Assembly: GCA_017437065.1 (NCBI GenBank)
Contig: JAFSBX010000026.1
Span: 1 to 56,521 of the forward strand
Direction of reading: 5' to 3'
DNA: 56,521 bases
From: Lachnospiraceae bacterium
GTDB lineage: Bacteria > Bacillota > Clostridia > Lachnospirales > Lachnospiraceae
This document shows, piece by piece, positions 17,925-27,441 of the stretch. A program made the position numbers and the translations under genes. Below the pieces are notes generated by a model, which saw only the letters and a program-made list of their open reading frames with translations, had not been told where the DNA came from and did no database searches. Each line of letters starts with the position of its first letter. Within the stretch, counting starts at the first letter, position 1.

Positions 17925-19451
17925 ATGTTAAGTAAGAAAGTTGTAGTCAAAAATAGTCTGATTAGCTTAATAGCACAATTTGTGTCTTTACTACTGGGAT
18001 TTATCACAAGAAGAATTTTTTTGCGATATTTAGGATTGGAAATTCAGGGAGTAAACAGTGTTGTAGGAGAGACATTAAGTTTTTTATCTCTTGCTGAATT
18101 AGGAATTGGAAATGCTATTATATTTCGACTGTACAAACCACTTGTAGAGCAGGACGAAGAAACAATTGCAAGTTTAATGAAGCTATATAAGTATGCTTAC
18201 CGCATTATTGCAGCAGTGGTTTTTGCGGCAGGACTCGTGATGATGCTGTTTTTACCGATTATTATTAAAGATCAGACGATGGATTTTTCTTTTATCCAGA
18301 TGGTCTATATTGTGCAGTTAATTACTTCCGCCTCCAGTTATCTTTTTGCGTATAAGAGGTCACTTTTATATGCAGACCAGAAACAGTATGTATGCAAAAT
18401 TGTTGACTTGGCAACAAATGTTATTTTTTCAGGTCTTCGTATTTTTGTTATGGTACAGTATCAAAGCTACATGTTGTATTTAATTTTACAACTGCTACAG
18501 GCTGTAGTTTCTAATATGATAATAGCTATAAACTGTAACAAGAGGTTTTCGTACATTAATAAAAAAGAAATCAAGACGTATGAAAATGTGAAGGGCATCT
18601 TTGTAGATACGAAGGATATCTTATTTGGTAAAATAGCCGGATATATATGGAGTTCCACGGACAGTATTGTAGTATCTGCATTCAAGGGTCTTGTAATAAC
18701 CGGAGGATTGTCGAATTATAAGTATGTAACTAATGCTGCAAAAAATGTACTACATAGTATTACGGAACCGATTGCGGCAACTATCGGAAATTTTTTGCAG
18801 ATCAAAGACAAAGAAGAATGCTTTACCATGTTTAAGTCTTATACTTTTTTCCGTTTTGTAATGCTTGATATTATGGCAACCGGATTGATTATATGTGCAG
18901 ACTGTTTAGTTGCATTGTGTTTCGGAGAACAGTATGTTATGTCGAAGCTTGTTACGGTTTTGATTGTAGGAGATATTTTTATTGGAGTTATTTACGGACC
19001 GTTAGGTGAAATGGTTAGTTTACTGGGATATTTTTCTGTTGACAAAAAAATTAATTTTGCAGGTGCGGCAATTAATATTGTATCGTCTATTATAATGGTA
19101 CAGGTTATGGGAATGCCAGGGGTACTTGTAGGTACATGTCTTTCACAGTTATTTTTCTGGATTACAAAGAGTATTCTTGTTTGTAAAAAGTATTTTGCAT
19201 CAAAAAAGAAATTACTGCTTCTTTGGAAGGATTATTTGTTATATACAGCTATTGTAGTGGTGCAGACTGTATTGATTGAAGTGTTTATTAGCGGAAGATG
19301 GAAGGGCATGTATACGATACCCATTTTTATCGCTGAAGTAAGTGTCTGTGTTATAGTACCGGGATTACTTATATTGATAATTTTTGGAAAAAGTGCGGAA
19401 TTTAAGTATTTGCTTAATATTCTAAATAAAGCGCTTAAGAAAAAGAATTAG
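17925..19451 (+). CDS. wzx: Wzx-type lipid-linked oligosaccharide flippase
   Basis: A 508-residue polytopic protein with about twelve to fourteen membrane helices and the N-terminal pattern of the MATE-like Wzx/RfbX superfamily (VVVKNSLISLIAQFVSLLLGFITRRIFLRYLG). It would flip the polyprenyl-diphosphate-linked repeat unit from the cytosol to the outer face for polymerisation by the Wzy-like proteins. A serine- and glycine-rich LAELGIGNAIIFRLYKPL stretch near residue 55-75 is typical. An AAGGA site lies about 11 bases before ATG 17925. The second glycan block has a different, ABC-type flippase. Confidence 0.88.
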   Translation: MLSKKVVVKNSLISLIAQFVSLLLGFITRRIFLRYLGLEIQGVNSVVGETLSFLSLAELGIGNAIIFRLYKPLVEQDEETIASLMKLYKYAYRIIAAVVFAAGLVMMLFLPIIIKDQTMDFSFIQMVYIVQLITSASSYLFAYKRSLLYADQKQYVCKIVDLATNVIFSGLRIFVMVQYQSYMLYLILQLLQAVVSNMIIAINCNKRFSYINKKEIKTYENVKGIFVDTKDILFGKIAGYIWSSTDSIVVSAFKGLVITGGLSNYKYVTNAAKNVLHSITEPIAATIGNFLQIKDKEECFTMFKSYTFFRFVMLDIMATGLIICADCLVALCFGEQYVMSKLVTVLIVGDIFIGVIYGPLGEMVSLLGYFSVDKKINFAGAAINIVSSIIMVQVMGMPGVLVGTCLSQLFFWITKSILVCKKYFASKKKLLLLWKDYLLYTAIVVVQTVLIEVFISGRWKGMYTIPIFIAEVSVCVIVPGLLILIIFGKSAEFKYLLNILNKALKKKN

Positions 19452-19466
19452 AATTGGGGGATAGTA

Positions 19467-22166
19467 GTGGAGATTGCAGTTAAGGTTTGTCTGGTCGGAC
19501 TAATTAGTTTGTTAAGTATATGGTTTCTTTATGAAAAAACGAAAATAAGCGAAAAACGGAAATTAATAGTGGGATATACAATTGAGTTTGTTGTTTTCTC
19601 CTTTGTGTTGATTGATTGTTTTGGAAATTTTAGTTTGATTAAAGGTGATGATGGTTTTAATCAGTATTATCCGGCTTTTGTTTATTGTGGGAAATATATA
19701 AGAGAAGCAATCAAAAGTATATTACATGGTAATTTTATCTTACCGCAGTTTGATTTTTCAATTGGTTTAGGAGAGGGAATTATTCCGGCATTGAATTATT
19801 ATGGGTTTGGTGATCCATTTATGTTGATTTCAGCAATCTGTCCTGTAAAGTATTCCGCATATGCCTATTCCGCAACAATTTTATTAAAAGTATATATTAG
19901 TGGCTTCGCATTTTTGTATTATTGTAATAAGCGTGGATGTCAGAAAAAAAATATGCTGGCAGGTGTACTTGTTTATGTAGTAAGTAATTATTCATTGTAT
20001 TTTGGACTTATGTTTCCTACGTATTTGAATGTATTAATTTCATTACCAATGTTATGTGCGGGAATAGACGATATTTTAGAAAAAAGCCAAAGAAAACAAA
20101 GGAAAATATCATTTGCATTAATATTTGCAGTATCATTTCAGGCATTAAGTGGTTTTTATAATTTATATATGGAATTAATTTTTGCTGCGTTTTATGCCAT
20201 AATAGGAATGCTTTGTGGGATAAAAAGAATAAAAGATCTTTTTATAAATATAGGGACTCTTTTGTTACATGTTGTTCATGGAATATTATTGAGTGGCGTG
20301 ATATTTATCCCAGCAGTTTGTGGATATATCTATTCTTCTAGAAGTGGAGAATTTGTATGGATTGGAATAAAAACATTGCTGCATTTGACAAAACAAGAGT
20401 ATTGGGATTTGATATCTTCTATCCTTGTACCTATAGGATTCTCAGAAATAGGTTTGTATATACCGGCAATAGCATTTTGGGTTATGTGCGTTACAATTAA
20501 GAAAGTAACAACAAATAAAGATATGAAAATTGTATTCTTCTGGCTAGTGCTTGCTTATATTAATACACGTGTTGTGTCATGGGTAGCAGGAGGATTTACA
20601 AATGATGTATATTATAATCGTTGGATTTTCAGTTTGATATTTGTAATGGCGTTTATGATAGTATCCGGCGTTGGGTATTTGAAAGAAATATCTGTAAAAG
20701 AGTGGGGGATATTTACCGGATGTAGTATTATATATTTAGTAGGTATAGCATTACTTGAAAAGCAGTTCTTTGTAAATGGATTAACGGAAAAAAGATTAGA
20801 AAAGTATATGATATATCTTTGTGTAACAGTTGTGGAAGTTGTAATATTTGTAGTGTTCACAAATATAAAAAAGTGTAAAGAGAAAACAGACATTAGCTAT
20901 ATCATAATAGGTTGTGGAGTTGTTGGAGTGGCATTAAATATCTATACTATTTTTGGAGGTGAAGGATATGGTGCCTGTTGGAATTTTAAATCCTATGCAA
21001 ATGTAAGAAGTGAAATCTTGAACAGTAATGCACAAAGATGTAGTGTAGACGAGCAATTTGGAAGAATGGATATTGACGGAAATAGTTTGAATGAATCGTT
21101 GTATGCAGGATACTATGGAACATCTGAATATTTGAGTATATTAAATAGCAACGTGGTAGAATTTTATGAGCAATATGGCATAGTAAGTGAAATGAATGGA
21201 ATGACACATACTTTAACAGGCTTGGAAAGTCGAGGGAATTTGGAAGATTTGCTTTCTGTAGTTTATTATGATGATGTGAAAGAGGATGTAATTCTGGAAA
21301 ATGAAAATGCTTTGCCATTGGGATTTACTTTTGATTCATATGTGACAGAAGAAACAGCAAAGAATATGTCTGTTGTGGATAGAAATGCATCGGTGTTGGA
21401 AAGCGTAATCTTAAATAAAGAGGTAGAGGGGATACAAGAAAATACGGTTCTTTTAGAGAAGGAAGGAATGTCAGAGATTCCAGTTGAGATAGAATATCAG
21501 AACTGTGATCGGGAAGCAGACATTTTAAAAGTAAATGAAAATAGCAAGATAATTTTGAATATTCACACTGACATAAAAGGGGAAGGATATTTTTATGCAA
21601 ATAATTTTCGATTGAAAAAATGCACGGGTCAGTTCGGAGAAATAAGATTTCAAGATATAGTATGTAAATATAGACCAGGAACTGTATTAAATAACAATAA
21701 TTCATTACTGGTTTGTTTGGGAGATATGCAAAATTGGGGGACAAGTTATGAGATATCTTTTGATAAGGAAGCAGAGTATATAATAGAGGGTATTCATGTT
21801 TTTATATTAGAGAAAGAAAAAACAGAATTATTTAATGAAATGCGCCACGAAGAAACATTACAGAATGTAGTGATAGAGAATAACGAGATAGTTGGAGAAA
21901 TTGAGACAATAGGAAAGAAAATTTTATTTTTGAGTGTGCCTTATAGTAAAGGATGGAAAGTATATGTAAACGGAGAAGAAACAGAAATCTTAAAAGCAGA
22001 TTACGGATTTTGTGCACTTGTACTGGAAGGGGGAGAAAACAATATATGTTTGAAATATTCGACGCCGGGAATGAAAGCAGGTATTGTATGTACGCTGATA
22101 GTTTGTATGGAACTTGTTATTTATGGATTAGCAAACATACGTAGAAATAAAATTTTAAGGAAATAA
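19467..22166 (+). CDS. YfhO-family giant membrane protein
   Basis: An 899-residue protein. Roughly a dozen N-terminal membrane helices are followed by a long soluble, probably extracellular, region (about residues 490-865) and a final helix near the C-terminus. The early FSLIKGDDGFNQYYPAF motif and GLGEGIIPALNYYGFGDP are the hallmark of YfhO proteins, GT-C-like enzymes of which some decorate lipoteichoic acid with sugars taken from polyprenyl-phosphate carriers. It starts with GTG 19467 behind GGGGG at 6-base spacing. It probably acts outside the membrane on the product of this locus. From here on the DNA is visibly more AT-rich than in the upstream glycosyltransferase genes. Confidence 0.85.
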   Translation: MEIAVKVCLVGLISLLSIWFLYEKTKISEKRKLIVGYTIEFVVFSFVLIDCFGNFSLIKGDDGFNQYYPAFVYCGKYIREAIKSILHGNFILPQFDFSIGLGEGIIPALNYYGFGDPFMLISAICPVKYSAYAYSATILLKVYISGFAFLYYCNKRGCQKKNMLAGVLVYVVSNYSLYFGLMFPTYLNVLISLPMLCAGIDDILEKSQRKQRKISFALIFAVSFQALSGFYNLYMELIFAAFYAIIGMLCGIKRIKDLFINIGTLLLHVVHGILLSGVIFIPAVCGYIYSSRSGEFVWIGIKTLLHLTKQEYWDLISSILVPIGFSEIGLYIPAIAFWVMCVTIKKVTTNKDMKIVFFWLVLAYINTRVVSWVAGGFTNDVYYNRWIFSLIFVMAFMIVSGVGYLKEISVKEWGIFTGCSIIYLVGIALLEKQFFVNGLTEKRLEKYMIYLCVTVVEVVIFVVFTNIKKCKEKTDISYIIIGCGVVGVALNIYTIFGGEGYGACWNFKSYANVRSEILNSNAQRCSVDEQFGRMDIDGNSLNESLYAGYYGTSEYLSILNSNVVEFYEQYGIVSEMNGMTHTLTGLESRGNLEDLLSVVYYDDVKEDVILENENALPLGFTFDSYVTEETAKNMSVVDRNASVLESVILNKEVEGIQENTVLLEKEGMSEIPVEIEYQNCDREADILKVNENSKIILNIHTDIKGEGYFYANNFRLKKCTGQFGEIRFQDIVCKYRPGTVLNNNNSLLVCLGDMQNWGTSYEISFDKEAEYIIEGIHVFILEKEKTELFNEMRHEETLQNVVIENNEIVGEIETIGKKILFLSVPYSKGWKVYVNGEETEILKADYGFCALVLEGGENNICLKYSTPGMKAGIVCTLIVCMELVIYGLANIRRNKILRK

Positions 22167-22199
22167 GGTAAAAAAGAAAGGAAATATCACACAAAGAAA

Positions 22200-23990
22200 A
22201 TGGTAAATAGTTTATTTTTTATGTTAACATTTTTTATGTTATTAAGCAGTTTAGTAATCTACCCGAAAACTGAAAGAAAATTGGGATTTATTCAGGAATG
22301 TGTAATGTATTTTCTTGTTGTTATGAGTTATGGAGCGGTAGGGGCAGGGATTATAAATAATGTAAAAATACCTGTAAATTTATGTTCAATGAGCATTATA
22401 TATATGATTCCGGCAGTGATACTGTGGGGAAGTATTTTATTGAAAAAGAAGGTGCAAAAGCTTTCTATAAGTAAAGTAGAGGTTGTTTCAATCATACTGT
22501 TATCAGTTGTGTTTTTACTTATTGAACTGAAAACTTTCTCCGTTGAAATGCGTGCGGCATATAATTACAATACGGATGCAGGAAATCATTTATATGATGC
22601 ATTATCAGTGGTGCGGAGAGAAAATGTCAGTGTAAGCGGAATGTATTTTGCTGCTTTATATAATGGATTGACAATTGAAATGTTTCAGCCTTTTTTAGAA
22701 GAGATAAAATATTATAAAGGATTTGTTTTTGCAGATAATTTCCATTATTATTTTGAAATGCTGTTTTACTATGCTGTAATTTTTAGTGTGGCAAAGAAAA
22801 AACATACAAAATACTTAGCACCTGTGTTTACATTATTGTTGTGGATGGGATATCCATTATATAGCTATATCGAAGGACATTATGTATATTGGGGATGGGG
22901 AGCCATGCTTTTGTGCCTGATCATATATGCTTTGGAACAGTATATTGAGTATAAAGATGACTTTGTTGGCTGTATTTTGAAAGCTGTATTTGGATTTGTT
23001 GGGGTTGTCTTGTGTTATAGTTTGTTTGCACCACTTGCGATTGTGGCTATCGGAGTTATTGCAATTATAGAAATGAAAAAAAAGAAAATAAAAATAGATA
23101 AGAGACTGAGTATAGGAATACTTATTGCCGGTGTGATTGTGGGAGGAATAGCAGGTTATGTATACTATAGAAATTTTTATTTAAGAGGAGAATCAATATT
23201 TGAAAGTCTCAAGGTTAATGGAGGATGTTATGCGAATTTGTATACAGATTTCCTGTGGGTGATTCCCATTATTTTGATTTTCTTTTTTTGCTGTTATAAA
23301 AAACAGACATATATGCATGTGTATGGAAAAGTGTATTTGTCATTTGTAGGAGTACAGATACTTTTGCTTGTTATGTTTTTTGCTAAGATGTTGTCAGCCT
23401 ACTATTATTATAAATTTTATTATCCGATTTGGTTTTTGACATGGGTACTGGTGGCTGTGGCTGTTGATACTGTACCTATAGAAAAAAGTGAACGTAAATT
23501 TGTTTATGCATATACGGCTCTGGTTAGTATAGTATATATCAGCTGTTTGTGTAGAGTGCCGGAATTGTTAAACAGTACCGAGGCGGGATGGATAAGTGCC
23601 GAAAGTAGTATGGGAACAGAACTGTATAGTAAAAATGTTGCTTCTTTAGGAAAAAATTTTGAAGAACGTAAGTACAGTAGTGCTCAGTTTGAAATATGTG
23701 AATTTGTTATGGAGAATTTGAGAGATACAGGTGAAAAAGTACCATTTGCAGGCTGGTGGGACTGTATGGGACAGGGAAACTGGTATCGGGCAATTACTGA
23801 CATGGGAAACATTACCAGGCAAATGATGCAGGCAGAAGGCGATTCGTGGAAAGAATTGTTAGAGGCGGATGATCTGAAATATTATGTTGTTTTGAAGACT
23901 TCTGAACTCTATAAAGAAAATAGTGACTATTTTAATGAATTAAACTGGATTTTTGAAAATGAAGAAGGCTTTGTGGTGCAGACTTATTAA
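22200..23990 (+). CDS. polytopic membrane protein, GT-C-like
   Basis: 596 residues, with many hydrophobic segments over roughly the first 440 residues followed by a soluble tail. An early extracytoplasmic loop carries YNYNTDAGNHLYDALSV, whose acidic residue sits where GT-C enzymes have their catalytic acid after the first helices. The specific family was not recognised; an oligosaccharide- or monosaccharide-transferring membrane enzyme is the best guess. The ribosome site (AAAGGAAAT) lies 17 bases upstream of ATG 22200, which is long, so a start a few codons later (22221) is possible. This is the last gene before the internal promoter at 24058. Confidence 0.6.
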   Translation: MVNSLFFMLTFFMLLSSLVIYPKTERKLGFIQECVMYFLVVMSYGAVGAGIINNVKIPVNLCSMSIIYMIPAVILWGSILLKKKVQKLSISKVEVVSIILLSVVFLLIELKTFSVEMRAAYNYNTDAGNHLYDALSVVRRENVSVSGMYFAALYNGLTIEMFQPFLEEIKYYKGFVFADNFHYYFEMLFYYAVIFSVAKKKHTKYLAPVFTLLLWMGYPLYSYIEGHYVYWGWGAMLLCLIIYALEQYIEYKDDFVGCILKAVFGFVGVVLCYSLFAPLAIVAIGVIAIIEMKKKKIKIDKRLSIGILIAGVIVGGIAGYVYYRNFYLRGESIFESLKVNGGCYANLYTDFLWVIPIILIFFFCCYKKQTYMHVYGKVYLSFVGVQILLLVMFFAKMLSAYYYYKFYYPIWFLTWVLVAVAVDTVPIEKSERKFVYAYTALVSIVYISCLCRVPELLNSTEAGWISAESSMGTELYSKNVASLGKNFEERKYSSAQFEICEFVMENLRDTGEKVPFAGWWDCMGQGNWYRAITDMGNITRQMMQAEGDSWKELLEADDLKYYVVLKTSELYKENSDYFNELNWIFENEEGFVVQTY

Positions 23991-24057
23991 GAAATATATA
24001 TGTCTTGAAAGAATAGATTCATATGTTTTTAGAGTTTTCATGCGTCACTGGAGTACA

Positions 24058-24086
24058 TTGATTTATAGCCTTTAATCGTGTATAAT
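24058..24086 (+). promoter_or_regulatory. strong internal promoter starting the second glycan block
   Basis: TTGATT (24058-24063) and a perfect TATAAT (24081-24086) are separated by exactly 17 bases. They lie in a 130-base gap, one of the few real gaps in the cluster, and about 35 bases before the radical SAM gene. No terminator is visible between 23990 and this point, so read-through from the first operon is also possible. Confidence 0.75.
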
Positions 24087-24120
24087 GGCTTAAAAGAAAG
24101 AATGAAGTGAGGAAATAAGA

Positions 24121-24993
24121 ATGTTTAAGGAATATATTAAATCAGTAATACCTGAGTCAATAATAAATTTTTATCATTTTAAACTAGGAAGTGGAGTTAA
24201 ACATGCGAGGCTTAATAATAATGCAGTGGCTGAATATGATTTAGATCAGGTGCCATTATTTAAAAGCGTTGAAATAGAAACGCTAAATCGTTGTAATGGT
24301 GTCTGCCCTTTTTGCCCGGTTAATGCAAATGAAAAACAGCGTCCATATGCTAAAATGACAGATGAATTATTTAAAAAAATAATTGATGAATTGTCAGAGA
24401 TAGAATATGCTGGGATCTTATCATTGTATTCTAATAATGAACCCTTTTTGGATGAAAGAATTATTGAATTTCATAAATATGCTAGAGAAAAGGTACCGAA
24501 GGCAGAGATTGTTATATTTACGAACGGTTCACTACTTACTGTTGATAAATTAATAGAAATATTGCCTTATTTAGACAGAATGGTTATAGACAATTATAAT
24601 GATGATATAGAATTAAATGCAAATCTTGTAGAGGTACATGATTATGTTTCCAAACATAAAGAAGCATCTGAAAAAGTATTTATTGATGTAAGAAAACAAA
24701 ATGAAGTGCGCTTTTCACGAGGGGGACAGGCTCCTAATAAGAAAAAAGTAAAAGCTATTCCGGTTAAATGTGTTCTTTTATTTCAACAGTTGATTATCCG
24801 TCCTGATGGAAAAGTAAGTCTTTGTTGTAATGATGCACTTGGAAAATATACATTGGGAGATTGTAATGAGCAGGGACTTCTTGAGATTTGGCATTCTGAA
24901 GAATATAAAAAAGTTCGGGAAAGCATGAAGAAAAATGGTAGAAAACAATTAATGTTATGTAATGCATGTGATACTATAGGAGGAATATTTTAA
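24121..24993 (+). CDS. radical SAM protein with SPASM-like C-terminus
   Basis: The 290-residue protein carries the radical SAM cluster motif C-x3-C-x2-C at Cys58, Cys62 and Cys65 (RCNGVCPFC), which binds a 4Fe-4S cluster and S-adenosylmethionine. Toward the C-terminus a cysteine-bearing region (CVLLFQQLIIRPDGKVSLCC and LCNACD) fits a SPASM/twitch auxiliary cluster domain. Known relatives modify peptides or sugars by radical chemistry. Within a glycan locus, a sugar epimerisation, deoxygenation or a protein-side modification is conceivable, but the substrate cannot be read. GTGAGGA lies 8 bases before ATG 24121. It is the first gene after the internal promoter. Confidence 0.85.
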   Translation: MFKEYIKSVIPESIINFYHFKLGSGVKHARLNNNAVAEYDLDQVPLFKSVEIETLNRCNGVCPFCPVNANEKQRPYAKMTDELFKKIIDELSEIEYAGILSLYSNNEPFLDERIIEFHKYAREKVPKAEIVIFTNGSLLTVDKLIEILPYLDRMVIDNYNDDIELNANLVEVHDYVSKHKEASEKVFIDVRKQNEVRFSRGGQAPNKKKVKAIPVKCVLLFQQLIIRPDGKVSLCCNDALGKYTLGDCNEQGLLEIWHSEEYKKVRESMKKNGRKQLMLCNACDTIGGIF

Positions 24994-25060
24994 AAAATAG
25001 TATTTTCAAGTAACAAGATAGAAAACCTGATAATATAAAAAGCTATTGGAGCAGAATACA

Positions 25061-25777
25061 ATGAAAAGTAATAAGACATTGATAATAGTGCCGGCATATA
25101 ATGAATCTGACAACATAGAGAACGTTATTAACAATATAGTTTTAAATTATCCGCAATATGATTATATTATTATTAATGATGGATCATTGGATAATACGAA
25201 GGAAATATGTCGTAAGACTAATTTTTCTATATTAAATTTACCTATAAATCTAGGCATAGGTGGTGCAGTTCAGACTGGCTATAAATATGCTTATGAAAAT
25301 GGTTATGATTATGCAGTTCAGATTGATGGTGACGGGCAGCATGATGTTGCGTTTGTTAAGCAAATGATACAGATGTTGGAACAATCAGAGGCAGATATAG
25401 TGATAGGTTCACGTTTCATTGACAAAAAGGGTTTTCAGTCTTCGGGAACAAGGCGCTTTGGAATAAAAGTGTTAAGTGCATGGATTAAGATGTGTACCGG
25501 CGTAATGGTAAAGGATGTTACAAGTGGTTTTAGAGCTGTTAATAGAAAGTTCATTGAAGTATACAGTAAAGATTATCCTTCTGACTATCCTGAGCCGGAA
25601 GCTATTGTTACGGGAATTATGTATGGTGGAAAACTAAAAGAGGTTCCGGTTATTATGAAAGAAAGAGCAGGAGGAGAAAGCTCTATAAAGTTTTGGAACT
25701 CAATTTATTATATGATAAAAGTGACATTGGCTATTGGTGTTAGGCGAGTTAGTTATGGAATAAGGAGGTCAAAATGA
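25061..25777 (+). CDS. GT2 polyprenyl-phosphate sugar synthase-like (DPM1-like)
   Basis: About 238 residues, GT-A fold. LIIVPAYNESDNIENVI, then IIINDGSLDNT, then INLGIGGAVQTGYKYA and the metal motif in QIDGDGQHD match the dolichyl-phosphate mannosyltransferase/PgaC-like group that loads a sugar onto polyprenyl phosphate. The tail lacks membrane helices. The start is placed at ATG 25061, 9 bases after GGAG; an upstream in-frame TTG (25046) lies before that site. The next gene, a DUF2304 protein, overlaps by four bases (ATGA), a pairing seen repeatedly in such loci. Confidence 0.87.
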   Translation: MKSNKTLIIVPAYNESDNIENVINNIVLNYPQYDYIIINDGSLDNTKEICRKTNFSILNLPINLGIGGAVQTGYKYAYENGYDYAVQIDGDGQHDVAFVKQMIQMLEQSEADIVIGSRFIDKKGFQSSGTRRFGIKVLSAWIKMCTGVMVKDVTSGFRAVNRKFIEVYSKDYPSDYPEPEAIVTGIMYGGKLKEVPVIMKERAGGESSIKFWNSIYYMIKVTLAIGVRRVSYGIRRSK

Positions 25778-26142
25778 TACCGCCATTACTGAGGAATATA
25801 CTGATAATCGGTATAATTATATACTTTGTTATTATTTTGGTTTTTTTAAAAAATAAGCGATTAGAATTGAAATATACGTTGCTTTGGATGCTTTGTGGAG
25901 TTATATTTGCAGGTATGGTTATATGGCCTCAATTACTTACTATTATTGTGCATATGGTAGGTATTCAGGATAATATGAACGGGCTTTTTATCATAGGCTT
26001 TGCATTTGTAATAGTGATTATTATGTCACTTACCTCCATTGTTTCAAGACAATCACGAAAAATAACAATACTGGTTCAGGAAATTGCAATTTTGGAAAAA
26101 CGTATTTTTGACTTAGAAAATACAAATAATGAAAGAAAATAA
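25774..26142 (+). CDS. DUF2304 small membrane protein
   Basis: 122 residues with three hydrophobic segments (about residues 6-26, 34-54, 67-90) and a charged, coiled C-terminal tail (VQEIAILEKRIFDLEN). The layout and the WMLCGVIFAG region match DUF2304, a family almost always encoded next to DPM1-like GT2 enzymes. It may anchor that enzyme to the membrane or help flip polyprenyl-phosphate sugar; neither role is proven. Its ATG overlaps the stop of the GT2 gene, behind AAGGAGG. Confidence 0.83.
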   Translation: MIPPLLRNILIIGIIIYFVIILVFLKNKRLELKYTLLWMLCGVIFAGMVIWPQLLTIIVHMVGIQDNMNGLFIIGFAFVIVIIMSLTSIVSRQSRKITILVQEIAILEKRIFDLENTNNERK

Positions 26143-26220
26143 TAAGGATGGTTTTGTGAGAAGAGTTAGTGTTGATGAATCATACTTTATGACTAAGATT
26201 TGTAAGGAGTTATGTATCCA

Positions 26221-27441
26221 ATGAATATTTTGATGATAACACATGAAAAAAATTTGGGAGGTGCGTCAAAATCATTAATTGTATTGGCTTCTGAATTACA
26301 AGAAAGAGGGCATACAGTAATTGTGGTGACTCCTTTTTGTTTTGGAAGTGTATATAATGAATTACGAAAAAATGGAATAAAAGTATATGGGGTACTGTAT
26401 GCATGGTGGATGATGTCAATAGATTGGAATATTGCAATAAAAATAGGATTTAAGTTTTTATATCATCTTAGTATATTTCCTATTTTAAAATTAGAGAAAA
26501 TTGTGAAGAAGCATAACATTCAAATCATTCATTCTAATTCCAGTGTGGTTGATATAGGAGCACGTGTTGCTGACAGAATGGGGATACGGCATGTATGGCA
26601 TTTTAGAGAGTTCGCAGAGTTGTATTACCATATGGAATATTTACAAGGAAAGAAAAAAAGCTTTGAATTTTTGAATCGGGTTAATGGGAGAATTGTTTTT
26701 ATTTCAAAAAATCTTAGAGATTATTTTTCAGCAGATATACGTCAGGATTTGTGTCAGGTGATATATAATGGTATTGCGGAGACTTATTTAATTGATAAAT
26801 ATTCGAGTATCCTTGACAAAAAGGAAAAATCACGCATTGAGAACGTGAGATTCCTTATTGCGGGTAACTTCCATAGAAACAAAAGGCATGATTTAGTGAT
26901 TCAGGCCTTTTATATTTTGCAGAGAAGAGGCTATAAAAATTTTAAATTAATAATAGCAGGAGCAATTGCAGCTAACAAAGATTCGCAGAATTATGAACAA
27001 GGGTTAAGAAAGATGGCTGAAGAGAAAATTCCTGATAAGGTAGAATTTAGAGGCTTTGTAGAAGATATGATTTCGCTTAGAAAGTGTACAGATGTTGAAA
27101 TAGTTGCATCTAATTTAGAGGCATTTGGAAGAGTAACAGCAGAGGCGATGATGGCATCAAATCCGGTAATAGGTTCTAAGTCAGGAGCCACACCGGAACT
27201 GATAGAAGAAGGAAAAAATGGTTTACTTTTTGAGCAGGGAAATGCAGAAGATTTAGCTGATAAAATAGAATTTTTTCTTAAAAATACAGTTGCTATACAA
27301 GAGTATGGTTCAGTTGCTTATGCATATGCCAAGGAGCATTTTGTTTCGAAGAAAAATACGGAAAATGTGGAAAATTTGTATTGTACCCTTATAGATAGTT
27401 ATAAGATGAGTGGTGGAGAGGTTAAAGGAAAGGATAAATAA
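26221..27441 (+). CDS. GT4 glycosyltransferase
   Basis: About 406 residues, GT-B fold. The N-terminus NILMITHEKNLGGASKSL has the glycine-rich acceptor loop, and the C-terminal half has the donor motif EAFGRVTAEAMMASNPVIGS with the paired glutamates of GT4, followed by ELIEEGKNGLLFEQGN. ATG 26221 is preferred because AAGGAG lies 11 bases upstream; ATG 26212 would leave only 2 bases. The stop overlaps the next start by one base (TAATG). Confidence 0.88.
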   Translation: MNILMITHEKNLGGASKSLIVLASELQERGHTVIVVTPFCFGSVYNELRKNGIKVYGVLYAWWMMSIDWNIAIKIGFKFLYHLSIFPILKLEKIVKKHNIQIIHSNSSVVDIGARVADRMGIRHVWHFREFAELYYHMEYLQGKKKSFEFLNRVNGRIVFISKNLRDYFSADIRQDLCQVIYNGIAETYLIDKYSSILDKKEKSRIENVRFLIAGNFHRNKRHDLVIQAFYILQRRGYKNFKLIIAGAIAANKDSQNYEQGLRKMAEEKIPDKVEFRGFVEDMISLRKCTDVEIVASNLEAFGRVTAEAMMASNPVIGSKSGATPELIEEGKNGLLFEQGNAEDLADKIEFFLKNTVAIQEYGSVAYAYAKEHFVSKKNTENVENLYCTLIDSYKMSGGEVKGKDK

